From positions 329,386 through 393,385 of the forward strand of contig FN649738.1 in assembly GCA_000310025.1 (NCBI GenBank): a stretch of DNA of 64,000 nt, read 5' to 3'. This stretch comes from Ectocarpus siliculosus. Lineage: Eukaryota; Sar; Phaeophyceae; Ectocarpales; Ectocarpaceae. Numbering within the stretch: position 1 is the stretch's first letter; each line of letters begins with the position of its first letter. The notes under the pieces are model-generated. The model was not told where the DNA came from. It saw only the letters and a program-made list of their open reading frames with translations, and searched no databases. Shown one piece after another: positions 1 through 11,800 of the stretch. Position numbers and translations under genes: made by a program.

Positions 1-1866
1 GCATCCAGGGGATCGGAATAGTATGCCCGCTCGTTGATTGGTTGGCGGCAGCTGTATCACGCCGCTCTTCTCCGTCGGTGTGTCTCGCTCCGCGATATCC
101 ATTCCGCGGTGTGCCTATGTAGCTGTTTTTCGTTGCAGATTGACGTTCTTGTTTCTGTTCGCCGTCTGGGGTCGAGTTTGTATTAGCAATGATCGATGAA
201 GCGTTTCCGATCCGAACAAAAAGCATTTTGGACGTGTTGCGGATATTGTGATGGCAGCCTACATTTGCGTCTCGTGCGCATCGATGTGGTCCGTGTTGTT
301 TGTACTGTAAATCCTGCTCGGTGATGATCGTTGGTGCGTGTCTAACTTGCCGCCTCTCCGCCTGCCGTATTGATTGTTCGTCGCATGCTGGCGCTGCTGA
401 GTGCAGTCACTGATGCTCATGTCGACCGGAGAAAGGCTGCGGATGGCAAGAGACGCATTAGCCGAACGTCTCAAGGTGCTCGTGGCTAAAAGTGCTCTCA
501 GCCAACTAGGAGACTGATGGCTCGAGAGTTCCGTACTGTGATCGGCTGAATTTCTCCCATCGTGTTGGGAAAGTGTAACCCTCCACAGGACAACCCGCTT
601 GATGCAAGCGTTTGGAGATTCTCCTGCCTGGCGTCATCGTCCGGGATGTAGCGGCACGACGAGCAAGGCCACGCCGCTGTATGCATCACATTTTCCTTGT
701 CTTGGGGGGGGCGTTTTTTTCGTGTTGTGGTGGGGTCGGCTTGTGCAGGTCGGTATACTAATCTATTGGTGTGGCCGGGGTGACAAGTTTCGAAAAAAGA
801 GTGAGTTATTCTCGTGCATTCCAACGGCGGCGGAGTGGTTCTTTCTCTCTCTCTCTCTCTCTCAGGGCTTGCACCTTCGACGGAATTTTGTAAATTGCAG
901 GGATTTGTGTGTGTGTTTGTGACGGTTGGAGGGTGAGACACGGAGAAGGCGGAGATTATTTTACTTTTGTTTTTCGGGAATGTTACGACCACATGCGACT
1001 GCGCATCTCTTGGTTTCACTGACCTCTCTGCGGCGTGTTGTACAGCAGAAAACGACCGGGGCGGTTTTGATAGGCACACGCAACTAGCAGCGCATTCACT
1101 TGCAGCTGACTATTTAAGAAACACAGCTACAAAACACAAATACCAAGAGAAGGCAAACTTTGTCCTGACCCCTTAGAGTCGACATCGCCGGTGTGAATTG
1201 GTTGGGTTGTGTGAAGTTGATCGAAGCTGGACTCGGATCTGGTCCAGGAGGCATACCCGGCACGACGTGGCTTTCAGCAGTAGCTCGTCTTCGAAGCGAC
1301 GGCTGTGACAGCTTGAGAAATTTGACCGGAGACTAAAGGAAGTTATGCCATGGACACCCCACGCCTTCGGCTTCATACCTCGTCCGCGCATAAACGCGTA
1401 AGGCAGTGCGAACGATGTCGGAAAAAGTCAAGGAGGATGGCCGCAGTCTCCACGATCGTCCCACGTGCCCCACACCGCAGAAATCAGGAGCGTGGAATGT
1501 ACAAGTAGGCCAGAGAACTTCTGCACAACCATCTCTTCAAAATCGTGCCAACCCGACCCCGCCGTATATACGCGTGTACTCGTGTGCTGTGGCCCGCAAT
1601 CATACACCACTTTCGATTTTCAACACCGAAACTATCTCGACCACTCTTGCGAACAGCCCACTCCTCAAAATCCAGACTGTAATGATGATGCACTCTTCGC
1701 TCTCGCCAAGACGTCCCTTCTCAAGCAACAACCGGACGGTCGCCGCTCTGCCCAAGGGCAAAAAACCGTTTCACTCTCAAGGGCGAGCATCCTGCACTTT
1801 GCCTTTTCCACAGCACGGGGAATACAGCACCCAACTCAACAGGGCATCCCCTATCCCCAACCCTCT
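1..1866. other. No gene recognised
   Basis: Open frames here on both strands are short, overlap each other in several frames and show no domain I recognise. The stretch around 1406-1980 is open in two plus frames at once, which points to chance rather than coding. A CT dinucleotide run lies near 846-865, and GT-rich and T-rich runs flank it. It may hold the 3' flank of the minus-strand gene that ends at 1867. Confidence 0.5.
846..865. repeat. CT microsatellite
   Basis: About ten consecutive CT units directly visible. Slippage-prone simple repeat with no assigned role. Confidence 0.9.
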
Positions 1867-4368
1867 TCACGAACTGGCGAGGGTCCAAAAGAAAGCCAAC
1901 AGGACGCACTGAAAGAACCCCCGTACCGCGTGACCGAAAACCGGGACTTCCAGCCCCTCCGGAAGCTGCGCCCCGTGTGAAAACATGTAGATGTTGGCCG
2001 GGGTTACCGCCAGCACCAGCGCGAACAGCCCCGCCGCCGCCGCGCGCTCCAGGCCCAGCTCGGCGCCCACCCCGAGCCCGCCGAGGGCTAGCCCAACGCC
2101 ACCGGCCAGCTCCGCGATGCCGGTCCACTTGACGTGAAAGCTGGAGGTTCCCGGGAGGTACCAGAACCCCCACGCGCCGCGTCCCGGGTAGATGTTGCAG
2201 AACTCCCGGAGTAGGGTGAAGTGGGCGATGCCTGCGGCCGAGAAGGTTAGGCCGAGGAGGGGCGCCCAGGTGAACTGCCAGATGGCGTACCACCCCGCCG
2301 GAAGCGCCGCCTCCAAGGATTGGAGACCCGCGAGCACGGCGATCGTGCCGGCGCCGAGGCCTGCGAACACTCCCGCAACGATCAGCGCCTGTTACAGGGG
2401 GGGAGGGCGGGCATGAGGAGTGTCGGCTTTGGCTGGGGTTGTTGCAGCGATGGGGTTCGGCAATGTGGAGATGTAGAGCACGATGACCTCGCTAAGAATG
2501 AGGTCAAAGGTTTGAGCTTGAAGGAGAGACGGGGGCTTCGCATAAAATATATGGTAATAATTAGACCCAATGTCCAGGAGTGTAAAACTAACATGTAGTC
2601 ACGACTAGAACTTAGGGCTATCGGGGCACAGATGCAAAACCATGTTTTAACCCGCTCCTCTGCGGCAACCAGGTTACCGCTTTTTTTTTGCCTTTGGTAT
2701 TTTTTTTTTGCGGTAACCATGAATGGTGGTCGAGTAGATTATGTTGTGCGGGGTGGAGAACCCTCACTCCGCGCAAAGGGGATGATCGCACCACGTTGTG
2801 TTAAAATGGTTACGCACCCTCGAGGCAGTTACACCGTGCTTACAACTGCCTCTGGAAGTGAAAGCACCAGAAAATAAACTAAGTCATACGCAGCTGTCAT
2901 CCGTACGCAAGGAAGTAAGCACAAGATGCCGAACACCCTCAGCAGGATGCAGCGCACCCTTCATGCGACTCGCCGAATACCTCACGGCGCTTCGCGCTTG
3001 GTGATGTTAGAGCCTGGTCCGGTGAGAACCCGGCGTGCTCCGTCCCGGCTTTGTAGGGATGCGAGGTCAATGGTCTCACGACCACGGCATGCACGACTAT
3101 GAGTACACCCCCCGTCTGTAACCTTCCCTGCAAGAACCAAACGACCATGTTCGTCGTTCCAGGTACACGTGAACCCCATCCAGACATTCCCCCCTGAGCT
3201 GATCCCTTGGCAAGGGAGAGGAGAGGACGAGAACAGGGCATTGTTGGAAAACGTTTGAGGGGGGCTTGCCCGGGTCGGTGCAGCCCCCTTGTCCTTCATC
3301 CCACCCCAACCACGCTAAGCAACGGACGTAGTCGAACCTGGGTGGGCTTGGCCAGATCGCTCACTCCAGATGGGCAGGGGGGGAGATCGTCAGGATCGCC
3401 CTGGGGAAACGGCATCAGCAACGGCAGAGGGTAGTACAAATTGTACAGCAGTGTTTCTGTTGTTGGTTGTAAGCAAATAGCCCGCCAGGTGCACGTTAAG
3501 CCCTCTGATGCTCGTGATCGAGCTAGGTATTTGCGAAAAGTATGCTTTACTCTTGCGGACCGCTGATCGACCTCCCACACGACGCGCCAACTGCGCCCCT
3601 GGGCGCCCACAGGTGGAGCCCCCTGGGAAAATGAAATAGTGAACCACGCCGTTGCTGTGGTCGTGACCTCACCACCTTTTGACCGCTACGTTGTCACTCT
3701 GCCTGGGAAGGGATGGCAACGCACCCATCGCGCTCAACCTGGTGTGGACACTGACCCTGACCGGTGTTGTACATGGCACTGCTGTGTTACTCGACTGGTG
3801 TACCATTTCTTCGTGTGGTCCGAAATGCTGACGACATCAGCATCAATAGGAGGCCAACCTACACACCTTGTTGAGGACAGCAACATTCACCATTTGCATA
3901 CATACCGTTGGTTCGATCTTGGAGCTGGAGAGACTCTACAGTACAGCAGTAGTCGAAGCAGCAACAAATGTAAGACACGCGCGACAAGTTGCTTTAGACG
4001 TTGCTGAAAGATGGTGTTGATCAGGATCGATCATGTTTCTGACACAGCATTTAGCGATATGGATTCACCTGTTCAATAACTGTACCCCAAGCTGTCGTGA
4101 CTTTCTCCACAAACCCCACTTCCTCCTCGCCACTGCTACCCGCGGTCATCTGCGGTGTGGGCCGCCTGTTGAGTGTCGACAGCAGTGGTGATCCTCCTGG
4201 GCTAGCCAGCCTGCTCTTGCTGACGCGATGCTTGAGGTGCGACATCGGCTGGCCGATTGCCGTAAAAGCGCGACCTCGAGCGACTATCGAGAGGAGAACC
4301 ACCCACACAATGGTCCTGCCGGAGTGGAGCCTCTGGCAACGTCTCGATCTACTACCGAAAATCCTCAT
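1867..4368 (-). CDS. DoxX-like membrane protein, probably plastid-targeted, two exons
   Basis: I read two exons: 4368-4069 and 2388-1867, about 273 residues in total. Exon 2 encodes four hydrophobic segments with the pattern of DoxX-like integral membrane proteins: an initial Ala/Gly/Leu helix, WKYxx-like loops, KWTGIAELAGGVGLALGG and the conserved TPANIYMFSHGAQLPEG. Exon 1 starts at an ATG and gives a basic N-terminus, a hydrophobic stretch (IVWVVLLSIVA), then ARGRAF followed by a Ser/Arg/Pro-rich segment. This resembles the bipartite plastid leader of stramenopiles, in which cleavage occurs before Phe. The donor (CAG then GTGAAT) and acceptor (TAACAG) are both phase 0 and join cleanly. The intron (4068-2389) carries a dispersed repeat. 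The biochemical role of DoxX-like proteins in algae is not settled; membrane or redox roles are family-level guesses. The exon join and plastid location are inference. Confidence 0.66.
2669..3113 (+). repeat. Poly(C)-tailed dispersed repeat, copy 1
   Basis: A core of about 390 bp from 2722 matches 29362-29760 and 49930-50297 at high identity by eye. Upstream of the core is a small inverted repeat with arms GGTTACCGC and GCGGTAACC around T-runs; a diverged version of this block also precedes the third copy. The 3' end is a short A/C run after the shared GAGTAC. No protein of the length expected for an autonomous element is encoded. The start contains TGGTCGAGTAGA, which resembles a pol III A box, but I see no convincing B box. 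It lies in the DoxX-like gene intron. Confidence 0.75.
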
Positions 4369-5398
4369 TTGGAAGCGCTAATCACTGCTCGCTGCATGCT
4401 GCTTGCTGCTTTGCTGTCCTCCGAGTGCGGCGAGATTATGGTGAGCATGGGTTTCAGTCACAGCAGTTCTCGAGGCGTGGTCATCGGTCTTTGAATAACG
4501 GTCAGCATCAGCATGTCATCACACGCGCATTTATTGGCCAATGTACCCCGACCGAAGGTGTCGCAGTTCCCAAGGACAGACGCCAACTATAGAGCAACGT
4601 ACCGAGGGTAGGGACAGGTTGAACCAATCAGAAAGGTTGTTGTTGTCGTGTTGATGTGTACCGCTTTTTTGGTAGGGCCTTTCGGGAAGCCTCTTCACAA
4701 ACGAAGTAACCGGTTCCTCTTCCATCCCGAATCCCAAACTGCTCGATCGAGAGAGTAACGACAAGACGCCACAAAACCCGCTACGCTTGAACGTAAATCA
4801 TTTCCAGGCGGGATCCCTGAGCCACCACTGGGTGTGGGCCGGTCGTCGGCTGGTCTGGAGCGCCTTCCCGCTGGCTGATCTGCTAGGTGAGTACCGCGCC
4901 CCTCGTTTACCTCGCCCCCAGGCTCACCGATCTTCCGGCCACACGCGTCTCGTGCGTCCTACATATTATCCTAACTTAACCCTGATTTGGCCGCGTCGGT
5001 GGCCCTAGCTCACTTAATGGCTGCAGGATGCAAAACATGATGCTATTGATGAGCACACCATGGCGGCGGTGCTGTCGTTGCGGTCCCATTCCTGTGCGGG
5101 TTCGGGTAGCATGTTTTCCCCACGGCCGTTGAAACATGACTGTACCCAAAACGACGTCGGGCTTGCTCCGCCTTTAGGCTCGTGTAACCGTTTCTTCGGC
5201 CCGTTGTCGTCGCAGCCGTCCGGCAGGTTCGGACAAGTGATCGAACTACCGCGTTTGGAGCGCATTCAGGGGCAGCGCAAGGCACTCACTCGCAGAGGAG
5301 GCTGTGAGAGACGTACAACAGCAGCAGGACGGATGAGGCTGAGGCCACGCTCCCGCAATGCAAGGGAGCGAAAAAGCCGCACGCAGGGCAAAACGCCA
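4369..5398. other. No gene recognised
   Basis: Upstream of the DoxX-like gene on its coding strand, so its promoter should be here, but I see no clear element. Short open frames in several frames show no recognisable domain. Confidence 0.4.
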
Positions 5399-5646
5399 GC
5401 GAGCCCCGAGGCGATCGATTCCGGCCGGTCCAGGCGTCCCCTTCCTCCGCCCATAGAGATGGATTCACCGTTCCGCGTGTCTGCCACGGTTGCGCAGCGG
5501 CACGGCGGCGGCTCGCGTGTTGCATCGCCCGACCCACGCCGCGGCGGACCTGTGGCAGCCACGCGGAAGGAAGGGTATAGATCCATCTGTACGGGGGTTT
5601 GAAGGTGACGCTCGAACCGGCCAGAATCAATCGCCTCTGGGCTCGC
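5399..5646. repeat. Large imperfect fold-back (inverted repeat)
   Basis: Two arms of about 95 bp begin with GCGAGCCC and end with GGGCTCGC. They are separated by roughly 60 bp and match at about 80 percent by eye. Because both arms are open, the plus and minus strands encode similar short peptides (for example EAIDSGR on each), which makes unrelated open frames look conserved. It may be a fold-back or MITE-like element or an old inverted duplication. No target-site duplication is evident. Confidence 0.7.
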
Positions 5647-7498
5647 TGCGGGCGCCGACGTGCCCTGCCGCCACTTCGCGCGGCTTTCGCTGCCTTGCGG
5701 GAGCGCTTGGTGCTTGGCCTCAGCCCCCTCCTGCTGCACTAGATATACGTCCGCCCTCATTGCACGAGGAGAGGAACTACAACACCCTTTCCGTATCTAC
5801 AAGAAATTGGTGGAGTTTTAGGCATGGACTTCGATCTGTGGCGTTTTGAGCAGCCTTTCTGCGGTGGGGGTTAAACCTGCGCGGCATGATAGTATCCCGC
5901 CGTGCGAACATCAGCAGATCAGCAACAGATATCTCTGTTTAGGCTTGATTCCTAGTGCGGCAGGGCAGTTACGGTCAAGAGGCGTACAGACCGCCGAAAT
6001 AAATCAAAATTCAAGAACTTAACTTGAGGGTCTTCGTGAAAAAAAATCTGGACACATCGGCCTACTACAATATTCGAAAATCGGGGTCCGTGTGTGTGTG
6101 TGTGTGTGTGTGGAGGGGGGAGGACTCTATTTTCTATATATGGTAAGGGACACCGTGGATAAAAAACCTCTGCAATAGGGGGGTCAATGACTTATATGTG
6201 CGTGAACGAAGACCCCTATTCAAATTCCTATATAAAACAGATAACGAAATTGCCCTCCCAGGGTGGTTATGTGTCCGGATATTTTTTTGACGTCGACCCT
6301 TGACTTCAGCACCATTTGCGAGCTTCGTTAAGAATCCCTAGACTAAAACCTACATATCTAGCGACCATTCGTAGCGTGACTCTAGGAACTAAGAACCCCA
6401 GCCTCGGTCAAAACTATCTAGAGGGTCTTGAGCGGTGGCGCGTTTTGTATAAATTAGCTCAAGAAGACGACGCGACCGCCATGGAGGCGGATACATTACA
6501 GGCTTGCCAATCTACCCAAGAAAGGATATATATATATATATGCTGCCAAAATGACATGATGGCATGCATGCAGCAGTACGTCCTCAGCAAGCTCTCGACG
6601 AGGCGTCCCAACGCAGGCACGGCCACGATTTCTTCAAAATAATGTGTTGTCTTGAAGTCGAGCTTTGCAAATCGGTCTTTCATGTACGACCTACGGCGTG
6701 CTCATGCGCATATCTCTAGCCTTGACTCGAAAACACTTCGCGAGGAATCAACAACAACGGCAACCAATTGGGTGGGTCCTGTTCTATCTACCTTAATTAC
6801 CAATGCAATTAACCGTGCGACGACAAAGAACAAGAGTGATATTTACGAAAACTGAACAGCGACAAAAAACGAAACACTACGGCGGGAGAGATGGACACAT
6901 GACTCCGCATGCACCTTACCAAACAAACACTGCACCGTCGTACTGATGCACCACCCTCGCCACCACAAAGTAGGTTCCGTCAACGGACATCAACCGAGGA
7001 AACAAACACGAAGCGGCAGCACTCAAAGAAGGGCAACAGTCCTCCTCGGCACTGTTCTCCGCAGAACCAACACCACGTACGGTAGCTCTCCTATCGTGCT
7101 TGTCGCAAACTGCTAGTTACGACGGGCTCGACGCCTGGCTGGCGCTGTTGCCGCTCTTGGTACCACATACATCACCTCTATTGATCGGCGATTTCTTTGA
7201 AACCGCAACCGGGGGTCCCATGCACTGCTCTCGAATCTAGGGGAATCACCGCGTGCCGCTGTACCATCACGCAACAGGGGCTCAGCAAAATCCTGACACA
7301 GGGTTGCCATCGCGGGACCCCGGCAAGGATTTATGTGCGGGACGAACAAAAAAATAAAAAAGGCACTCCACTCTACAATACGTATGCCAGCGGCAGCTCT
7401 GCTTTCGGGGGCAATACGTTACGGCGCTAGCCACTAGCCCAGCGCACCTGAGGAACTACTATATCGTCTACGCTACAAAGGAGCAAACAGTATGACGA
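5647..7498. other. No gene recognised; simple repeats
   Basis: AT-rich and low-complexity sequence with a GT dinucleotide run near 6090-6112 and a short TA run near 6528-6541. Open frames are under 110 codons and I recognise none. Confidence 0.5.
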
Positions 7499-7678
7499 GA
7501 TGGCAGAACACGAAAGGCTTTACACAGCAAACACGGGGGGAGCTGAACACGCGCATGGCAGCACTAGTATCGCTGTGTACCGACAACCAGATGGCAGAAC
7601 ACAAAAGGCTTTACACAGCAAACACGGGGGGAGCTGAACACGCGCATGGCAGCACTAATATCGCTGTGCACCGACAAC
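7499..7678. repeat. 90-bp tandem duplication, two copies
   Basis: Two adjacent units, starting at 7499 and 7589, both begin AGATGGCAGAACAC and differ at only a few positions, so the duplication is recent. Because 90 is a multiple of three it keeps the plus-strand frame open, but that frame has no other sign of coding. Confidence 0.9.
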
Positions 7679-8150
7679 CAACAGAACAAGTCACACGAAC
7701 ACCAAAACGTCACACCTGCCGTTGCCCATATTCAAGACATGACCACTTGACACACCGCAGGTTTTTCGGAGAGGAGCGGGTGCTTTACCCCCGCTCGGTT
7801 TTCTCCAAGGTTGACCCAAGCTCACAGCCCAGAAACGCGGACTCCTCTCCGTACCCCCCCCCCCCTCAGCTGTTGTTCTGCGGGTGGGGGTAGTCGTGGC
7901 CGCTGCGGTCAAAGATGCAAAAGCCGCTTCGAAACCCGGCTCCCTCACGCTAAGCTCTTGGCCACCCTCTACACCAACGTATATAGACTTATAACACACG
8001 GGAGACAACGGTCAATATGTACCAGGACAACACAACAAACACACGCCGGTGCAAGCAGACGACGGGGGTATCCGCAAGCACGGGTCTGCCTGCTCAAGGG
8101 GGGTTCCAGAGGCCCAGTACCCGCCAGCGGATGACCGTACCGTCCACTCA

Positions 8151-11100
8151 CTAGTACGATCGAAGTTTTTCCGATTCCCTCGCTAAGCTCGTCCCGCCGT
8201 TCTTCCATACCGTCCCCAGCGCCTCCGCGGTCTGCCTCTTGAAGATCGACAGCGCTAGGTCGTACAGCAGGAGGTCTCCCCCCACGGCCTGCCTGATCTC
8301 CGGAGAGCTATGCGCCCACCGAAGCAGCATCTCTCGCTCGCTCGACTTGGGGCCCGGGTTGACGGCCTCCTCGCCGCCCCACTGCTGCACCGGGCTGCTG
8401 ATTACGGCGTCGAACAGCTCCATCGACAGCTCCCACTCCTCGAAAATCCCCACAGCGGTGTAGCTCAGAAGGACGTCCTGTTTTCGGTAGGGAGGGAGGT
8501 AAACGAATGGTGCCGAGTGAGGTAAATGAATGGTGCCAAGGGGAGGTAAACGAATGGTGCAAAGTGACGTCGTGTGTACATCCTTACAGTACGCCGGGCG
8601 CAAGGAGACCTTAGTCACTGAAAGGTCAACCGTCTGTGGTGGGGCGTGTACATATGTATATGGTACGCTCGCTGCGGTTCTGAGAGAAAAAGAAAACGGG
8701 TACTCTAACCGCCCGCACCTCTGCTACGGCCAGCAGACTCCAGTCTTCAACGCCGTTGAGATGCGTCGGTGGCTCTTCGACCATATCATGCTCGCAGAAG
8801 GCGCCGGGGGGGCAGTAGGAGGCGAAGCTGAGCTGGAACATAGCCTTGCACATCCAGTCCTCCCTCGCGAAGTCTAACAGCCGAGATGTTAACGGGTCCG
8901 GGTGGCTATGCCCCCCACACCACTGGTCATGCCCGAGAGAACAGCCGCAGGAGGAGGAGGAGGAGGAGGAGGACGAGGGCGAGCAAGACGTCAGGCAGCA
9001 GAAGGAAGGCGAAAGCATACGACAAAAGTCATGTGCGGTCATTTCTCCCATCATACGCATGAGACCCCTGTTGATGTGAGCACCAGACGTCTCCAAAACA
9101 CACGGAGAAAAAACCAAATAGGTGCAATTATCCGACAATAAATCAGCCTTGTCTTGTTTTCGTGTGCGTGTGCCATGGTAACACTACTGTACACTGGTGC
9201 AAGTTGGGGGAGGGTCTAAATAGAGCGTTGTCCATAGGCGCGCAGGCTGAAACAGTATTCGTTTGATGTATGTTGTTGGTTTTGGGGGGGAAAGAAGATC
9301 GGTCGACAGATGCAACGGCATACTGTTGCTGTCTTGACAGCACTGTAGAAACGTTCTGGTATCCGCTAAATACCTTGCCCGTACCGATCCAACTGACGCA
9401 GAGGCCTGCCGTGGTCACAAGCCAACCATTACCTACCCACAGAGGGATACACCATTCTACATGTTGAACGGAATTCAAAAACATAATATGCGTAGATCGC
9501 GCCGAGGGCCGGCCGGTCGGCTTCTCACCTTATTCGGCCGAACCTGCTTATCGTGGAAGGTCGGACAGTAGTAGAAAGCCGATACCAGGCGATCGATGGG
9601 ATGTCTCATCATCGTGAAGTAGTCGCACCGTCGCCCCAGCTCCTCCATTGGATCCCTGTACACAGCGTTGGAGATCGAGATCGACATCGACATACTCGTG
9701 AGAAACGTACACCAGCAGTAGCAGTCGGCGAAAGCATTCCGGTCGGAGATAACTCAAGATGGTTGGGAAGGCATGAATGGATGCTGGGTTGAAACGACTG
9801 CTCGTCAGAGCTCGAGATGATGTGGACCGCTGGGGTGTGGTAGAGCGGCCTAGACATCATTTTGAAAAACGTACGTAGCCCCCTAAAAAGTGGTCAGTGT
9901 CGCCGAGCCATCCGTCAGAGTTCCACATGCACACCGACGACAACAAAACTACAACGCCAATATTCGGGCATCGCAATGTCACCATCACCATCCAAGCCGC
10001 CGACAGTCTCAGCACCAGCAACGGCATCAGCATTTTCCGGCATCTACGTTCGCAAATACCATAGCAAATAACCCTTACCGGCACAGCAACTGGATCACAG
10101 CAACGTCCGATCAACCGCATCATGTGAGGACATGCCGCAAAATAAAATAGTCCCAACGTTGTAAACTTGCAAAAAAAGGTGAGTATTTAAGTATTTAGAC
10201 CTGTGGACGCAATGGACACAGAAGTCCACATCGCTGGCTCCGGCGTATGATAGCTTGATAGTAGCCCAGCGCCTTAAGAAAAACAAACAGCAGACTGCTG
10301 TGGAAGGAGATGAATTCGTTTTACGGCTTGCAAGAACAAAAAAAGCACAGGTTTGCTTCTGGTACAACGAAACAGTGAAATCACCTTAATAACTCGACGT
10401 AGCCCATGATGACAGACGAGTGGTGTAGCGCGTCAAGGCAGGCCTCTGCAGAAGATGGCCCTATCACACACAGGCCTGCGAACGACAAACGATGGCAGGT
10501 GCAATGGACAGCAGTCCATGGGTGGGGCTTGTGTGGTGCAGACGTTGGCCTTACCACACACAGGACTGTGAGCAAACAACAAGCAATACCGCACAAAAAG
10601 TGGGCGTACAGCACGTGTCCAATGAAGGCCAAAAGCTCCGCTGACATAGAGTAGCAAGAATGAGCGTTCGTTTGACAAGAAAACCAAGCGCATACCTCAT
10701 GACCCTCCCCCCCCCCCGCTGCGCAGCCCGTTGCAAAATAAGACATCAGGGAGAACGTTTGGGGAGAGCACGGGCACGACCACCTCATCCGTGCCGAGTT
10801 CCTGACCGCACAGCAAGCACATGACCAAAGCCATGGGCATGGGCGTTTGCGTTTTTCTTCCCTCTGCGGAAAAAAAGCTACCGACGAAGGCACTCATTCG
10901 CTTTGATTGGAAAAACACAAGGGCCAGTCGCGACGTCACTTTCGCGTTTCCCCTAAAAAACTCGAGAAAACGCCTCGGAACCGTGGGAAAGCCTTGTGGC
11001 CGATGACGGTGGCGAAACAAAAGCAAAACGGCCGCGGGGCAATTTGTGTGTACCCTCTCTCACTGACCTGGGACATCTCGCCCCTGGATCTCGCTGGCCA

Positions 11101-11296
11101 GGATCAGCTGATCTCTTACCGCCGTCCCTCCGTTCTTGACCATGTGGTGGAACATGGTGCAGTACGTCGGGGGGTCCGTGTCCATCGACGCACGCGTGTA
11201 GATCTTTCCAGTCGAGACACACGCAGGGTCGGTGGCAGGGTTTAAAACGGGCAACCGAAGGTGGGGGGTGGGTGCGCTATAATAGTACTGCATCAA
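8151..11296 (-). CDS. Sulfotransferase (Golgi carbohydrate type), five exons seen, 5' end not found
   Basis: Likely transfers sulfate from PAPS to a glycan in the Golgi lumen, as sulfotransferase-2-like proteins do; brown algae make sulfated fucans. Exons on the minus strand: up to 11296-11068, 10445-10385, 9655-9529, 8922-8719 and 8477-8151. Every junction is GT-AG and the codon phases close throughout. Exon 1 carries the 5'-PAPS loop MFHHMVKNGGTAVRDQL. Exon 2 reads SSVIMGYVELLR. Exon 3 carries the 3'-phosphate motif MMRHPIDRLVSAFYYCP. Exon 4 has WCGG, CPPGAFCEHD and other Cys residues. Exon 5 ends in a stop at 8151. The true start is uncertain: the first ATG in the open frame is at 11296, but no membrane anchor is visible, so a 5' exon is probably missing. 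The pogo-type transposon at 11801-15783 could lie in that missing first intron. A short triple repeat lies in the last intron. Confidence 0.86.
8496..8566. repeat. Short tandem repeat, three units of about 23-25 bp
   Basis: Three adjacent units share GAGGTAAA(C/T)GAATGGTGC. They lie between the last two exons of the sulfotransferase gene, just upstream of the exon 5 acceptor. No function is apparent. Confidence 0.8.
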
Positions 11297-11800
11297 TCGG
11301 CATTGCTGCCCTCATTGCGTGTACATACATCGGAGCAATCGAAGTTCACAACCCCCAATGGGTCTGTGGGTCTGTTACACAACGTAAGTACGGCAAAACC
11401 ACATACGGAGTACGTAAATACTACGAAGCACATATTGTACATATCTTCGACGTGAAACCTCTTCTTCACAGTCGAGGAAACGCCGGACTATTTTATTGCA
11501 AACACACATACATAGAGTGCTTTCCATCATCATTTCCATATCGCTTCCCACTAACCAAAAACAATACTAATATAATGAACACCCCCCATGTACAATTATC
11601 TTCTGGACAGGGTATCCTATTCTCGACGTCGTGCGTTTTTTTTATTCAACATCTTTCGGTGTATTTTCTAGACGCACCAGCCGGAGGGGCGTCATGCGCA
11701 GGAGGAAGACCTACAAGTATGTAGAATCGGAGTGTTGTTTTTTTCTGTTCGAATTGGAAATTGAGAACAACACAATAATTTGCCGCGATTTTTCGAGGTA

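Noticed and set aside
9875-10000. Sulfotransferase exon ending SDGWLGDTDHFLGGY
   Set aside because: It has a fair donor, but its phase does not fit the exons on either side, which join to each other in phase without it.
10697-10850. Extra sulfotransferase exon between the first two
   Set aside because: A possible acceptor exists, but the phase required by the neighbouring exons gives a stop after a few codons, while the direct join is in phase.
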